Source: Pseudomonas sp. ADAK18 | GTDB taxonomy: Bacteria > Pseudomonadota > Gammaproteobacteria > Pseudomonadales > Pseudomonadaceae | Direction: 5' to 3' | DNA: 64,000 bases | NCBI RefSeq assembly: GCF_012935695.1 | Contig: NZ_CP052859.1 | Span: 5,621,001-5,685,000, forward strand | Notes under the pieces: generated by a model | The model's database searches: none | Seen by the model: only the letters and a program-made list of their open reading frames with translations | Told to the model about the DNA's origin: nothing | Shown: positions 46,730 to 55,700 of the stretch, one piece after another | Layout of the letters: each line of letters starts with the position of its first letter | Numbering within the stretch: position 1 is the stretch's first letter | Translations under genes and position numbers: made by a program

Positions 46730-48736
46730 ATGCCCGACCATAATCCGTTGTTACAGGTCTCTGACCTGCCATCTTTCTCGCAGGTTCGTACTGAGCATCT
46801 TGCTTCGGCGGCGCAGGCGCTGATTGCCGACAGCCGCCGTCAGGTAGGCGAAATCATCCAAACCCAGGCCCTGATCCCTACGTGGGATGACTTGGTGCTG
46901 GCCATGGATGACATTTACGCTCGTCTCGATGTTGCCCAAAACATGGTCACTGTACTGAGTTCTACTGTCGACAGTGGCTGGAAGAGCGCTGCCAGCGACT
47001 TTCATAGGCAGTTGAGCGGTTATAGAGCCGAACTGGCCGTCAATGCTCAGCTGTACGCTCTATACGTACGCCTTGATGAGAGCCCGATAGCGGCGCTTTT
47101 CGATCCGTCACGTCAACGCATACTGGAGAAAATTCTGTCGCGGTATCGGCTGTCAGGTGTCACGTTGCCGGCAACTGACCGTGACCGTTTGACTTACTTG
47201 ACGGCGACCAATGCACAGCTTGAAAGCGATTTTTCCGAACTGCTCATTCAAGCGACCGCCGCGTGGAGCAAGCATGTCGAGGATGATGCATTGCTCGAGG
47301 GCGTGCCAACAAGAATCAAGGACTCGATGGCGACCAAGGCTCGTGCGCAAGGATTGACGGGATGGCTGGTCACACTGGAGGCCGAGACGGTTCGGCGTTT
47401 GATCACTGACGCCCAGAACCGGACGTTGCGCCAGCAAGTGTGTGAAGCTTTTTTTAGCCGAGCGTCTGATATCGGGCCCCACGCGGGGCTGTACGATAAC
47501 AGCGACCACCTGGTGGTGGTGATGGAAGGGCGTCATGAGATAGCCAAATTGCTGGGTTACGACAACTTTGCCCAGTTGGCGCTTGAAAATCAGATGGTCG
47601 AGTCCACGGACCAAGTACTGGGTTTCTTTCAGAAACAGCTGGCAAACGAGCAATCCGCCTTTGCCAGTGACCGTCTGCAACTACAGGCTGTTGCCGCTAC
47701 CTATGGCGTCTTCGACCTGAAGCTGTGGGACTATGCTTTTTTCTCGGAAAGGCTTCGCCTGCAAGTTGCGGGTGTTTCGCCGGAACAGTTACGTGAATAT
47801 TTTACGTTAGATGACACGCTCTTTCGTTTATGTGGGCTCCTCCAACAATTGTTTGGCGTGCAGATCGTTGAGCGCACGGATTCTGACACGTGGGCCGCGT
47901 CGGTTCGTCTGTTCGAGGTGAGGGAATATAACGAGGTTATTGGCTATGTGTTCTTCGAGCCTTTTTGGCGCGAGGGGTCAGATCAGGTTCCAAGCACGGT
48001 TGCATTGCGTGATCGACACAAAGACGCAGAGGGTTTACTGACGCGTCCGATCGCTGTCTTGCAGTGCAACTTCATGCAGGGGCCGCCCGACCTTCCCTAT
48101 TTGCTTGATCACACGCAGCTTAGAATTCTGTTCCATGAGTTTGGGCACTGCTTGCAACAAGTGCTGACAAGTGCCGAATCCCGGGAGATTTCGAGTTTGT
48201 CGGGTTATGGGCGTGATACTTCGGAGTTTATTGGCGAGTTTCTGGAGCAGTGGTGCTTCCATCCAGAGGTACTCATCTGGCTGTCCCATCACTACCAGAC
48301 AGGTGAGCGCCTGCCGAACGACCTGGCAGATAAACAGCTGGCCCATCTCACCATTCAAACCAGCGGGGACACGGCCGAGTTGCTGATCAGTGCCCTATTC
48401 GATTTTGAGTTGCACAGGACATGGGGCGATGGGCGCAGCGTCAAGCAGGTGCTCGACGACGCGGCTGCGCGCGTCGGCCATCTCACCGAGTTGTCTAGCT
48501 TACGACCGGCCAATCAACTGACTCACATTATGCAAGGTTATGCGGCCAGCTTATATTCCTACCGATGGTCAGGTGTTCTCGCAAAAGAAGCTTTTCAACG
48601 GTTCCAACGCGAGGGGTTGTTCAACCCGAAAACGGGACGTTGCTTGCGCGAGGCCGTATTGGCCCCAGGGAACTCGCGATCACTGCGTGATTCATTGCAG
48701 GCATTTCTTGGTGTGATGCTGGACACCTTGGTTTAG
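46730..48736 (+). CDS. Second, diverged M3-family oligopeptidase
   Basis: 668 residues from ATG 46730 (MPDHNPLLQVSDLPSF), AAGG nine bases upstream. It parallels prlC along its length: the same start (NPLLQ-S-DLP-FS), the zinc motif HEFGH at 469-473, the third ligand Glu in TSEFIGEFLEQW, and the His of the active-site loop in LTHIMQGYAASLYSYRW. The loop is one residue shorter than in PrlC and has Leu where PrlC has a Tyr. Codon use is visibly less GC-biased than in prlC. Probably active, with altered specificity; may have been acquired rather than recently duplicated. Confidence 0.92.
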   Translation: MPDHNPLLQVSDLPSFSQVRTEHLASAAQALIADSRRQVGEIIQTQALIPTWDDLVLAMDDIYARLDVAQNMVTVLSSTVDSGWKSAASDFHRQLSGYRAELAVNAQLYALYVRLDESPIAALFDPSRQRILEKILSRYRLSGVTLPATDRDRLTYLTATNAQLESDFSELLIQATAAWSKHVEDDALLEGVPTRIKDSMATKARAQGLTGWLVTLEAETVRRLITDAQNRTLRQQVCEAFFSRASDIGPHAGLYDNSDHLVVVMEGRHEIAKLLGYDNFAQLALENQMVESTDQVLGFFQKQLANEQSAFASDRLQLQAVAATYGVFDLKLWDYAFFSERLRLQVAGVSPEQLREYFTLDDTLFRLCGLLQQLFGVQIVERTDSDTWAASVRLFEVREYNEVIGYVFFEPFWREGSDQVPSTVALRDRHKDAEGLLTRPIAVLQCNFMQGPPDLPYLLDHTQLRILFHEFGHCLQQVLTSAESREISSLSGYGRDTSEFIGEFLEQWCFHPEVLIWLSHHYQTGERLPNDLADKQLAHLTIQTSGDTAELLISALFDFELHRTWGDGRSVKQVLDDAAARVGHLTELSSLRPANQLTHIMQGYAASLYSYRWSGVLAKEAFQRFQREGLFNPKTGRCLREAVLAPGNSRSLRDSLQAFLGVMLDTLV

Positions 48737-48738
48737 GG

Positions 48739-49386
48739 TCAGGAGCCACTGCTCGCCGTATTAATCCAACTCTTCATCGAGCACAGTGCAAACGCGCTGG
48801 TGCTGCAATCACCATTGGCCAGCGCTGTGCGCAGTTTGTCGATATCGGCCTTCATCATGTAGCGAACGCCATCTTTGAAGTGGGAACTGTCGCCGAAGCC
48901 ACCCAAGGTCATTTCGTTCAGCGCATCTTCTTTGCTCCAGCCCTGCACCACCACACGGTACATCGCCGAAATCAATCCTGTGCGATCCGAACCATGCTTG
49001 CAGTGCATCAAGACCGGGCCGTCGGCTTCAGCGGTCTGGATGGCACGCAGGGCAGCCAGGATGTCGGCATCGTCGACATGGTTGGTGCGATAAGGCAATT
49101 GCACCTGTTTGATATCAGGCTTTTTCAGCCAGCTGTCGTCTGATTCCGGCAGGAAGTTGATCACCGTGCCGATCTTGAGGCTTTCCAATACGGGAAGGGC
49201 AGTGCTGTCGGGCAACGCACTGCGGTAGAGCGTGGGCGACATTTGATACAGGTTGTATTGCTTGGCCACAGGCTGAGCCCATTCCGCCGGACGGGTGGGG
49301 GTGGCGTCGTCGGCTTGGGCGTGAACGGCCGCAAACAGTGTCATGAACGACAGGCAAAGTGCAGGCAGCAAATGATTCTTGAACAT
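48739..49386 (-). CDS. Periplasmic dual-specificity/tyrosine phosphatase-like protein
   Basis: 215 residues, signal peptide ending at VHAQA-DD. The cysteine phosphatase loop HCKHGSDRTG has C129 and R135 (H-C-x5-R). Preceding text LYQMSPTLYRSALPD and SLKIGTVINFLPESDD matches the family. Exported enzyme; could act on phosphorylated sugars, inositol or phospholipids as well as proteins. Convergent with the M3 paralogue, two bases apart. Substrate unknown. Confidence 0.88.
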   Translation of the reverse strand: MFKNHLLPALCLSFMTLFAAVHAQADDATPTRPAEWAQPVAKQYNLYQMSPTLYRSALPDSTALPVLESLKIGTVINFLPESDDSWLKKPDIKQVQLPYRTNHVDDADILAALRAIQTAEADGPVLMHCKHGSDRTGLISAMYRVVVQGWSKEDALNEMTLGGFGDSSHFKDGVRYMMKADIDKLRTALANGDCSTSAFALCSMKSWINTASSGS

Positions 49387-49691
49387 GCGCGGCGTAACCG
49401 AATAGGGAAATGGCTGATGGAGTTCAGGTTCGCCTATGAGGGGTCAACGTCGTGTGAGGTGCCCGTCAAAGAATCGTGAATATCCGTCCTGATGCTAATG
49501 TTTTTGCAGTTGATCGGTAAGATTTCCAGGCTGAATCGATTCTTCTTAATCCTTAGGCTGCTATCATTTGTAACTATTAATTGCTGCAGTGTTCTATTTT
49601 TCGGGGTCGGCTGGATCCCACTTGCTGCCAAAAAGACAAGTCGCTCCTTGAAGCGGCTGATAAACCCGTGACCACATGATGAGGTGCCACC
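49387..49691. other. Gene-free region before the gluconate dehydrogenase operon
   Basis: 305 bases that hold the promoters of the divergent phosphatase and dehydrogenase genes. AT-rich around 49500-49600. A GATT/AATC dyad with a six-base centre is near 49538. No reading frame, repeat or RNA gene was recognised. Confidence 0.55.
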
Positions 49692-50444
49692 ATGTCTGAT
49701 CAAGATCGAGACAACCCCCGGCGTGAGTTTTTGCGCAAATCCTTGACCTTGATCCCTGTGGTCACCGTCGCCAGTACGGGCCTGGGTGGCTCGGTGCTGA
49801 TGGCATCCTCCGAACCCGCTCAAGCCAGCGAACCCAAGGCGCCTGTCATCAGCAAGGCCTATGATCCAAGCTATTTCACGGCCGAAGAATGGGCGTTTAT
49901 CAATGCGGCTGTCGCACGCCTGATCCCGGCGGATGCCCAAGGTCCGGGTGCCCTGGAAGCTGGTGCGCCGGAATACATCGACCGCCAGATGAATACTCCT
50001 TATGCCAGCGGCGCCCTGTGGTTCATGCAGGGGCCGTTCAATGCCGACGCTGCGCCTGAGATGGGCTGGCAGAGCAAATTGGTGCCCAAGGAGATCTATC
50101 GCCTGGGTATTGCCGCGACGGATAAGTGGTCGAAGGCGTTCAACGGTAAAGTATTTGCTGGGCAAGACAGCGCTACCCAGGACGATATGCTCAAGCGTCT
50201 GGAGGCTGGCGGCGCTGAAATGGCGGTGCATTTCGACACGGTGCCGCCAAAGATTTTCTTCAATCTGTTGCTACAAAACACCAAGGAAGGGTTCTTCTGC
50301 GACCCGATCCACGGTGGCAACAAAGGCATGGTCGGCTGGACCATGATCGGCTTTCCCGGCGCGCGCGCCGATTTCATGGATTGGGTTGAACGCAACGAGC
50401 AATATCCCTTCCCGGCTGTTTCTATCCGTGGCGAGAGGGCGTAA
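49692..50444 (+). CDS. Gluconate 2-dehydrogenase subunit 3 (gamma)
   Basis: 250 residues, GAGGTG five bases upstream. Twin-arginine signal peptide RREFLRKSLTLIPVVTVAS, then a gluconate_2-dh3 domain (about 55-235: FTAEEWAFINAAVARLIPAD, FCDPIHGGNKGMVGW). It is exported folded by Tat with the flavin subunit, which has no signal of its own, and is needed for its maturation. Three bases before the flavoprotein gene. Confidence 0.93.
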   Translation: MSDQDRDNPRREFLRKSLTLIPVVTVASTGLGGSVLMASSEPAQASEPKAPVISKAYDPSYFTAEEWAFINAAVARLIPADAQGPGALEAGAPEYIDRQMNTPYASGALWFMQGPFNADAAPEMGWQSKLVPKEIYRLGIAATDKWSKAFNGKVFAGQDSATQDDMLKRLEAGGAEMAVHFDTVPPKIFFNLLLQNTKEGFFCDPIHGGNKGMVGWTMIGFPGARADFMDWVERNEQYPFPAVSIRGERA

Positions 50445-50447
50445 AGC

Positions 50448-52232
50448 ATGGCAACCATCATGAAGAAAGTGGATGCGGTCATCGTCGGCTTCGGCTGGAC
50501 GGGCGCGATCATGGCCAAGGAACTAACCGAAGCGGGTTTGCACGTCGTTGCACTTGAGCGCGGACCGATGCAGGACACCTACCCGGACGGCAACTATCCC
50601 CAGGTCATCGACGAACTGACCTACAGCGTTCGCAAAAAGCTCTTTCAGGACATCTCCAAAGAGACGGTGACCATTCGCCATAGTGTGAATGACGTAGCAT
50701 TGCCCAATCGCCAGCTGGGTGCCTTCCTGCCGGGTAACGGTGTCGGCGGTGCCGGTTTGCACTGGTCGGGTGTGCACTTTCGCGTCGACCCTATTGAATT
50801 GCGCATGCGCAGCCATTACGAAGAGCGCTACGGGAAAAGCTTCATTCCCAAGGACATGACCATCCAGGACTTCGGCGTCAGCTATGAAGAGTTGGAGCCG
50901 TTTTTTGACTATGCGGAAAAGGTCTTCGGGACCTCTGGCCAGGCCTGGACGGTGAAGGGCCAATTAGTGGGCGAAGGTAAAGGTGGTAACCCTTATGCGC
51001 CTGATCGTTCGAACGCTTTCCCACTGGAATCGCAGAAAAACACCTACTCGGCGCAGCTGTTCCAGCAGGCCGCCAATTCTGTGGGTTACAAGCCGTACAA
51101 CCTGCCGTCCGCCAATACTTCGGGGCCTTACACCAACCCTTACGGCGCGCAGATGGGGCCGTGCAACTTCTGCGGCTTCTGCAGTGGTTATGTCTGCTAC
51201 ATGTATTCCAAGGCCTCGCCGAACGTGAACATCCTGCCGGCCTTGAAGCAGGTGCCTAATTTTGAACTGCGGCCGAATTCCCACGTACTGAAGGTCAATC
51301 TCGACAGCACCAAGAGCAAGGCCACCGGCGTGACCTACATCGATGCTCAGGGGCGTGAGATCGAGCAGCCAGCGGACCTGGTGATCCTCGGCGCCTTCCA
51401 GTTTCATAATGTGCGATTGATGCTGCTGTCGGGCATCGGTAAACCCTACGATCCGATTTCCGGTGAAGGCGTGGTGGGTAGGAACTTCGCCTACCAGAAT
51501 ATGGCCACCATCAAGGCTTTCTTCGACAAGGATGTGCACACCAACAACTTCATCGGCGCCGGTGGCAACGGTGTGGCGGTGGATGATTTCAACGCTGACA
51601 ACTTCGACCACGGGCCCCACGGCTTCGTTGGCGGCTCACCGATGTGGGTCAACCAGGCGGGCAGCCGGCCGATTGCCGGTACGTCCAACCCGCCGGGCAC
51701 ACCGGCCTGGGGCAGTGCCTGGAAGCGTGCCACTGCCGATTACTACACCCACCAAGTGTCGATGGACGCCCATGGCGCCCATCAGTCCTACCGGGGCAAC
51801 TACCTCGATCTGGACCCGGTTTACCGCGATGCCTACGGCCTGCCGCTGCTGCGCATGACCTTCGACTGGCAGGAAAACGACATCAAGATGAACCGCTTCA
51901 TGGTCGATAAAATGAGCAAGATCGCCGAAGCGATGAACCCCAAGGCGATTGCTTTGTTGGGCAAGAAAGTCGGTGAGCACTTCAATACGGCGGCCTACCA
52001 GACGACTCACCTCAACGGTGGCGCGATCATGGGCACCGATCCGAAAACCAGCGCGTTGAACCGCTATTTGCAGTGTTGGGACGTGCACAACGTGTTTGTC
52101 CCTGGGGCATCTGCGTTCCCACAAGGCTTGGGCTACAACCCTACAGGCTTGGTGGCTGCTCTGACCTATTGGTCGGCGCGGGCGATTCGCGAGCAATACC
52201 TGAAAAACCCCGGCCCACTGGTTCAGGCATAA
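50448..52232 (+). CDS. Gluconate 2-dehydrogenase flavoprotein subunit (GMC family)
   Basis: 594 residues. FAD-binding Rossmann motif VDAVIVGFGWTGAIMAKEL, GMC motif GNGVGGAGLHWSG, and the C-terminal HLNGGAIMGTDP and SAFPQGLGYNPTGL blocks. Catalytic His/Asn lie in this C-terminal part. It oxidises gluconate to 2-ketogluconate in the periplasm and passes electrons to the cytochrome subunit. A four-cysteine stretch CNFCGFCSGYVC (about 240) may bind an iron-sulfur cluster, as proposed for related enzymes. Confidence 0.93.
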   Translation: MATIMKKVDAVIVGFGWTGAIMAKELTEAGLHVVALERGPMQDTYPDGNYPQVIDELTYSVRKKLFQDISKETVTIRHSVNDVALPNRQLGAFLPGNGVGGAGLHWSGVHFRVDPIELRMRSHYEERYGKSFIPKDMTIQDFGVSYEELEPFFDYAEKVFGTSGQAWTVKGQLVGEGKGGNPYAPDRSNAFPLESQKNTYSAQLFQQAANSVGYKPYNLPSANTSGPYTNPYGAQMGPCNFCGFCSGYVCYMYSKASPNVNILPALKQVPNFELRPNSHVLKVNLDSTKSKATGVTYIDAQGREIEQPADLVILGAFQFHNVRLMLLSGIGKPYDPISGEGVVGRNFAYQNMATIKAFFDKDVHTNNFIGAGGNGVAVDDFNADNFDHGPHGFVGGSPMWVNQAGSRPIAGTSNPPGTPAWGSAWKRATADYYTHQVSMDAHGAHQSYRGNYLDLDPVYRDAYGLPLLRMTFDWQENDIKMNRFMVDKMSKIAEAMNPKAIALLGKKVGEHFNTAAYQTTHLNGGAIMGTDPKTSALNRYLQCWDVHNVFVPGASAFPQGLGYNPTGLVAALTYWSARAIREQYLKNPGPLVQA

Positions 52233-52238
52233 GGAGCG

Positions 52239-53543
52239 ATGACCATGAAAGCATTCGTTATCGCCTCCCTGGCCTTGTTCAGCAGTTGTTCGGTGAGCGC
52301 GGCTGAAACCGACTTGATCAAACAGGGCGAGTACCTGGCCCGCGCCGGTGACTGCGTGGCCTGCCACACCGCCAAGGGTGGCAAACCCTTTGCCGGTGGC
52401 CTGCCGATGGAAACCCCGATCGGCGTGATCTACTCCACCAACATCACCCCGGACAAAACCGGCCTGGGGGACTACAGCTTCGAAGACTTCGACAGGGCCG
52501 TGCGCCATGGCGTCGCCAAAAGCGGTAGTACCCTTTACCCGGCCATGCCCTACCCGTCTTATGCGCGGGTCAGCGAAAGCGACATGCAGGCGTTGTATGC
52601 GTACTTCATGAAGGGTGTTGAGCCGGTCGCGCAAGAGAACAAGGACAGTGATATTCCCTGGCCCCTGAGCATGCGTTGGCCTTTGGCGGCCTGGCGCTGG
52701 ATGTTTGCCCCTGCTGTCTCTGGCGCTCAGGCCCAGACCGCTGCCGATCCGGTGATCAGCCGTGGTGCATACCTTGTTGAAGGCCTCGGCCACTGCGGCG
52801 CGTGTCATACGCCACGGGCCCTGACCATGCAGGAAAAAGCCTTGAGCGCCTCTGAAGGCAGTGCCTTTCTCTCCGGCAGCGCGCCATTGGAGGGCTGGAT
52901 CGCTAAAAGCTTGCGTGGCGATCACAAGGATGGCCTGGGCAGTGGGAGCGAAGAGCAGTTGGTGCAATTTCTCAAGACCGGTCGCAGTGATCGCAGCGCG
53001 GTATTCGGCGGCATGAGCGACGTTGTGGTCCACAGCATGCAGTACATGTCGGAAGAAGACCTGACGGCTATCGCCCGTTACCTCAAGAGCTTGCCGGCCG
53101 TTGATCCTCAGGATCAGCCGCATCAGTACGACAAGCAGGTAGCGGACGCGCTGTGGAAGGGTGATGACAGCAAGCCCGGGGCGTCGGTCTATATCGACAA
53201 CTGCGCGGCGTGTCACCGTACCGATGGCCATGGCTACACCCGGGTATTCCCGGCACTGGCAGGTAATCCGGTGCTGCAGACGGCAGATGCCACATCGTTG
53301 ATCAACATCGTGTTGAACGGCGGTACGTTGCCGGCGACTCACACCGCGCCTTCGACCTTCACCATGCCGGCATTTGCCTGGCGGTTGTCGGATCAGGAAG
53401 TGGCGGACGTGGTCAGTTTCATTCGCGGCAGTTGGGGCAACAAAGGTGCGCCGGTGAAAGCCAGCGAAGTGGCAGGCTTGCGCAAGAGCGACATGCAGAC
53501 CACGTCGGGTGATGATCTGGGCCAAGTGACACAGCAGCACTGA
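52239..53543 (+). CDS. Gluconate 2-dehydrogenase cytochrome c subunit
   Basis: 434 residues. Signal peptide ending VSAA-ET. Three haem-binding CxxCH motifs: CVACH (37-41), CGACH (186-190) and CAACH (322-326), each with a later Met ligand. It accepts electrons from the flavin subunit and passes them to ubiquinone or the respiratory chain at the periplasmic face. Six bases after the flavoprotein gene; last gene of the operon. Confidence 0.94.
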   Translation: MTMKAFVIASLALFSSCSVSAAETDLIKQGEYLARAGDCVACHTAKGGKPFAGGLPMETPIGVIYSTNITPDKTGLGDYSFEDFDRAVRHGVAKSGSTLYPAMPYPSYARVSESDMQALYAYFMKGVEPVAQENKDSDIPWPLSMRWPLAAWRWMFAPAVSGAQAQTAADPVISRGAYLVEGLGHCGACHTPRALTMQEKALSASEGSAFLSGSAPLEGWIAKSLRGDHKDGLGSGSEEQLVQFLKTGRSDRSAVFGGMSDVVVHSMQYMSEEDLTAIARYLKSLPAVDPQDQPHQYDKQVADALWKGDDSKPGASVYIDNCAACHRTDGHGYTRVFPALAGNPVLQTADATSLINIVLNGGTLPATHTAPSTFTMPAFAWRLSDQEVADVVSFIRGSWGNKGAPVKASEVAGLRKSDMQTTSGDDLGQVTQQH

Positions 53544-53591
53544 TTCAGCCCTTGCCGCCCAACGGCACTGGTCAGAAACATTGCGCCTCTA

Positions 53592-53611
53592 TACTGTATA
53601 TAAAAACAGTA
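53592..53611. promoter_or_regulatory. LexA (SOS) box in an extended palindrome
   Basis: TACTGTATATAAAAACAGTA fits the CTG-N10-CAG SOS box closely. The symmetry extends beyond the box: CGCCTCTATACTGT (53584-53597) and ACAGTATAGAGGCG (53606-53619) are perfect reverse complements. The GAGG ribosome site of the next gene (53614-53617) lies in the right arm. Confidence 0.9.
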
Positions 53612-53624
53612 TAGAGGCGTTTTC

Positions 53625-54683
53625 ATGTCCACTCCGTTGCCACCCCGCGGGCGCGGCACCGCCACCAACCTGCACAATCGTTTTGCGCCCACCGTCAGCG
53701 TGGCCGAGGATGACGGCTGGTTTCAGGAAGTGCCGCAGACCCAGGGCACTGAAGTCCGCATCGAGACGGCGAAAACCATCATTACCCGCAACAACTCGCC
53801 AGACTTGCCGTTTGATCGGTCCATCAATCCGTACCGAGGCTGCGAGCATGGCTGTATCTACTGCTACGCTCGGCCCAGTCACGCGTATTGGGACCTGTCA
53901 CCGGGGTTGGATTTTGAAACCAAGCTGATTGCCAAGACCAATGCCGCAGACGTGCTGGAACAGCAACTGTCGAAACCTGGCTATACCTGCGCGCCGATCA
54001 ACCTGGGGTCCAACACCGACCCGTATCAACCCATCGAACGCGAATACAAGCTCACCCGACAAACCCTGGAAGTGCTGCTGCGCTACCGCCACCCGGTGAC
54101 GATCATCACCAAGGGGTCGCTGATCCTGCGCGACCTCGACCTGTTGACCGAGCTGGCTCGCCAACGGTTGGTGGCGGTGATGATCAGCCTCACCAGCCTG
54201 GATGACGAACTCAAGCGTATCCTCGAGCCGCGTACGGCGGCGCCCAAGGCCAGGTTGCGCGCGATCAGGGTGATGCGTGAGGCGGGGATTCCGGTGGGCG
54301 TGCTGTGTTCACCGATGATCCCGATGATCAATGACAGTGAACTGGAAAACCTGCTGGCCGAAGCCCACGCTGCCGGGGCGCAAAGTGCGGCCTACATGAT
54401 GCTGCGCTTGCCCCTGGAAGTTGCGCCGCTGTTCGAGGAGTGGCTGGCGGCCCATTATCCGCAGCGGGCGGCCCACGTGATGAGCCTGGTGCGGCAGGTG
54501 CGGGGCGGTGAGGTCTATGACAGCCGCTTTGGCATACGGATGCGCGGTGAAGGGCCGTTTGCCGATCTGCTGGCGCAACGTTTTGCCAAGGCGATCAAAC
54601 GATTGGGGCTTAACCGCCGGGAAGGGTTTAATCTGGATTGCACCGCGTTTTGTCCTCCGGGCAGGCAGATGGCATTGTTGTAA
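53625..54683 (+). CDS. Radical SAM protein (PA0069 family), SOS-controlled
   Basis: 352 residues. Radical SAM cluster cysteines C73, C77 and C80 in GCEHGCIYCYARP (C-x3-C-x2-C). Further family text: NLGSNTDPYQPIEREYKLTR and NLDCTAFCPPGRQM at the end. I recall the P. aeruginosa orthologue PA0069 as LexA-regulated, which the SOS box 14 bases upstream supports here. Resembles spore-photoproduct-lyase-like enzymes; a DNA-repair role is plausible but unproven. Confidence 0.93.
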   Translation: MSTPLPPRGRGTATNLHNRFAPTVSVAEDDGWFQEVPQTQGTEVRIETAKTIITRNNSPDLPFDRSINPYRGCEHGCIYCYARPSHAYWDLSPGLDFETKLIAKTNAADVLEQQLSKPGYTCAPINLGSNTDPYQPIEREYKLTRQTLEVLLRYRHPVTIITKGSLILRDLDLLTELARQRLVAVMISLTSLDDELKRILEPRTAAPKARLRAIRVMREAGIPVGVLCSPMIPMINDSELENLLAEAHAAGAQSAAYMMLRLPLEVAPLFEEWLAAHYPQRAAHVMSLVRQVRGGEVYDSRFGIRMRGEGPFADLLAQRFAKAIKRLGLNRREGFNLDCTAFCPPGRQMALL

Positions 54684-54883
54684 ACTGCCAAGTGAAAGTG
54701 AACTTCCGTGTAGGAATAGTCGCGTTTTGATATCACTGAAACCCGCGATCTAGAGCGGTTCATTCAGTTTGAGTTAAGTTTCGGCGGGTACGGTGTTCAT
54801 CGAGTGACTAATGAGTCGGCGCTGCGGGTTCGGCGCCGAACCGCACCGGGAAACGGCCCTACTCCAACCAAAGAGGATGAATC

Positions 54884-55615
54884 ATGAGTGACAAGGATAA
54901 ACAGCCGTTGGCTGCGTCGGCTTCAGCCCCTTATGAGGCGGAGTCCGCCGATGCAGCGCTGCAGCACATTGTTGAAGGCTTTTTGCACTTCCATCACGAG
55001 ATCTTTCCCCAGCAGGAAGAACTCTTCAAGAAGCTCGCCACGGCCCAGAGCCCACGAGCGATGTTCATTACCTGCGCCGACTCGCGCATCGTTCCGGAAC
55101 TGATTACCCAAAGCTCCCCGGGTGATTTGTTCGTGACCCGTAACGTGGGCAACGTCGTGCCGCCCTATGGGCAGATGAACGGTGGTGTTTCCACGGCCAT
55201 CGAGTACGCGGTACTGGCCCTTGGCGTGCAGCACATCATTATCTGCGGCCACTCCGATTGTGGCGCCATGCGCGCAGTACTCAACCCCCAGAGCCTGGAA
55301 AAGATGCCCACGGTCAAAGCCTGGCTGCGGCATGCCGAGGTCGCCAAGACCATGGTCCAGGACAACTGTGACTGCGCCAACGAAAACGAAAGCATGCATG
55401 TGTTGACCGAAGAAAACGTCATCGCCCAGTTACAGCACCTGCGTACACATCCGTCGGTGGCCTCGCGCATGGCCAACGGCCATTTGTTTATCCATGGCTG
55501 GGTCTACGATATCGAGACCAGTGAAATCAAAGCCTACGATGCGGACCAAGCGGCGTTCCTTCCGTTGAACGGTACCCAACCGATTCCTTCGGCGACGCCT
55601 AAAGCGCGCTTCTAA
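54884..55615 (+). CDS. Beta-carbonic anhydrase
   Basis: 243 residues. Zinc ligands C64, D66/R68 dyad (CADSR), H123 and C126 (GHSDCGAM). The RNVGNVVPP block is intact. It interconverts CO2 and bicarbonate in the cytoplasm. The SulP gene follows by 85 bases, suggesting bicarbonate supply. The 200-base gap upstream has a GAACTTCCG-type motif (54700) also present before the dodecin gene. Confidence 0.96.
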   Translation: MSDKDKQPLAASASAPYEAESADAALQHIVEGFLHFHHEIFPQQEELFKKLATAQSPRAMFITCADSRIVPELITQSSPGDLFVTRNVGNVVPPYGQMNGGVSTAIEYAVLALGVQHIIICGHSDCGAMRAVLNPQSLEKMPTVKAWLRHAEVAKTMVQDNCDCANENESMHVLTEENVIAQLQHLRTHPSVASRMANGHLFIHGWVYDIETSEIKAYDADQAAFLPLNGTQPIPSATPKARF

Positions 55616-55700
55616 AACATTCCCCTGCCGGGTAACGCGATGGCTGCCATTTGTGCAGCCAGGCCTTGCCATGCCCGGCGAATGCCTCGGGAGAGTCATC

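Noticed and set aside
47721..47790. Possible frameshift or decay in the M3 paralogue
   Set aside because: The frame is open for 668 codons and all zinc-site residues are present.
51636..53540. 634-codon open frame antisense to the gluconate dehydrogenase genes
   Set aside because: It mirrors two well-recognised genes; the open frame is expected from high-GC codon bias and shows no family text.
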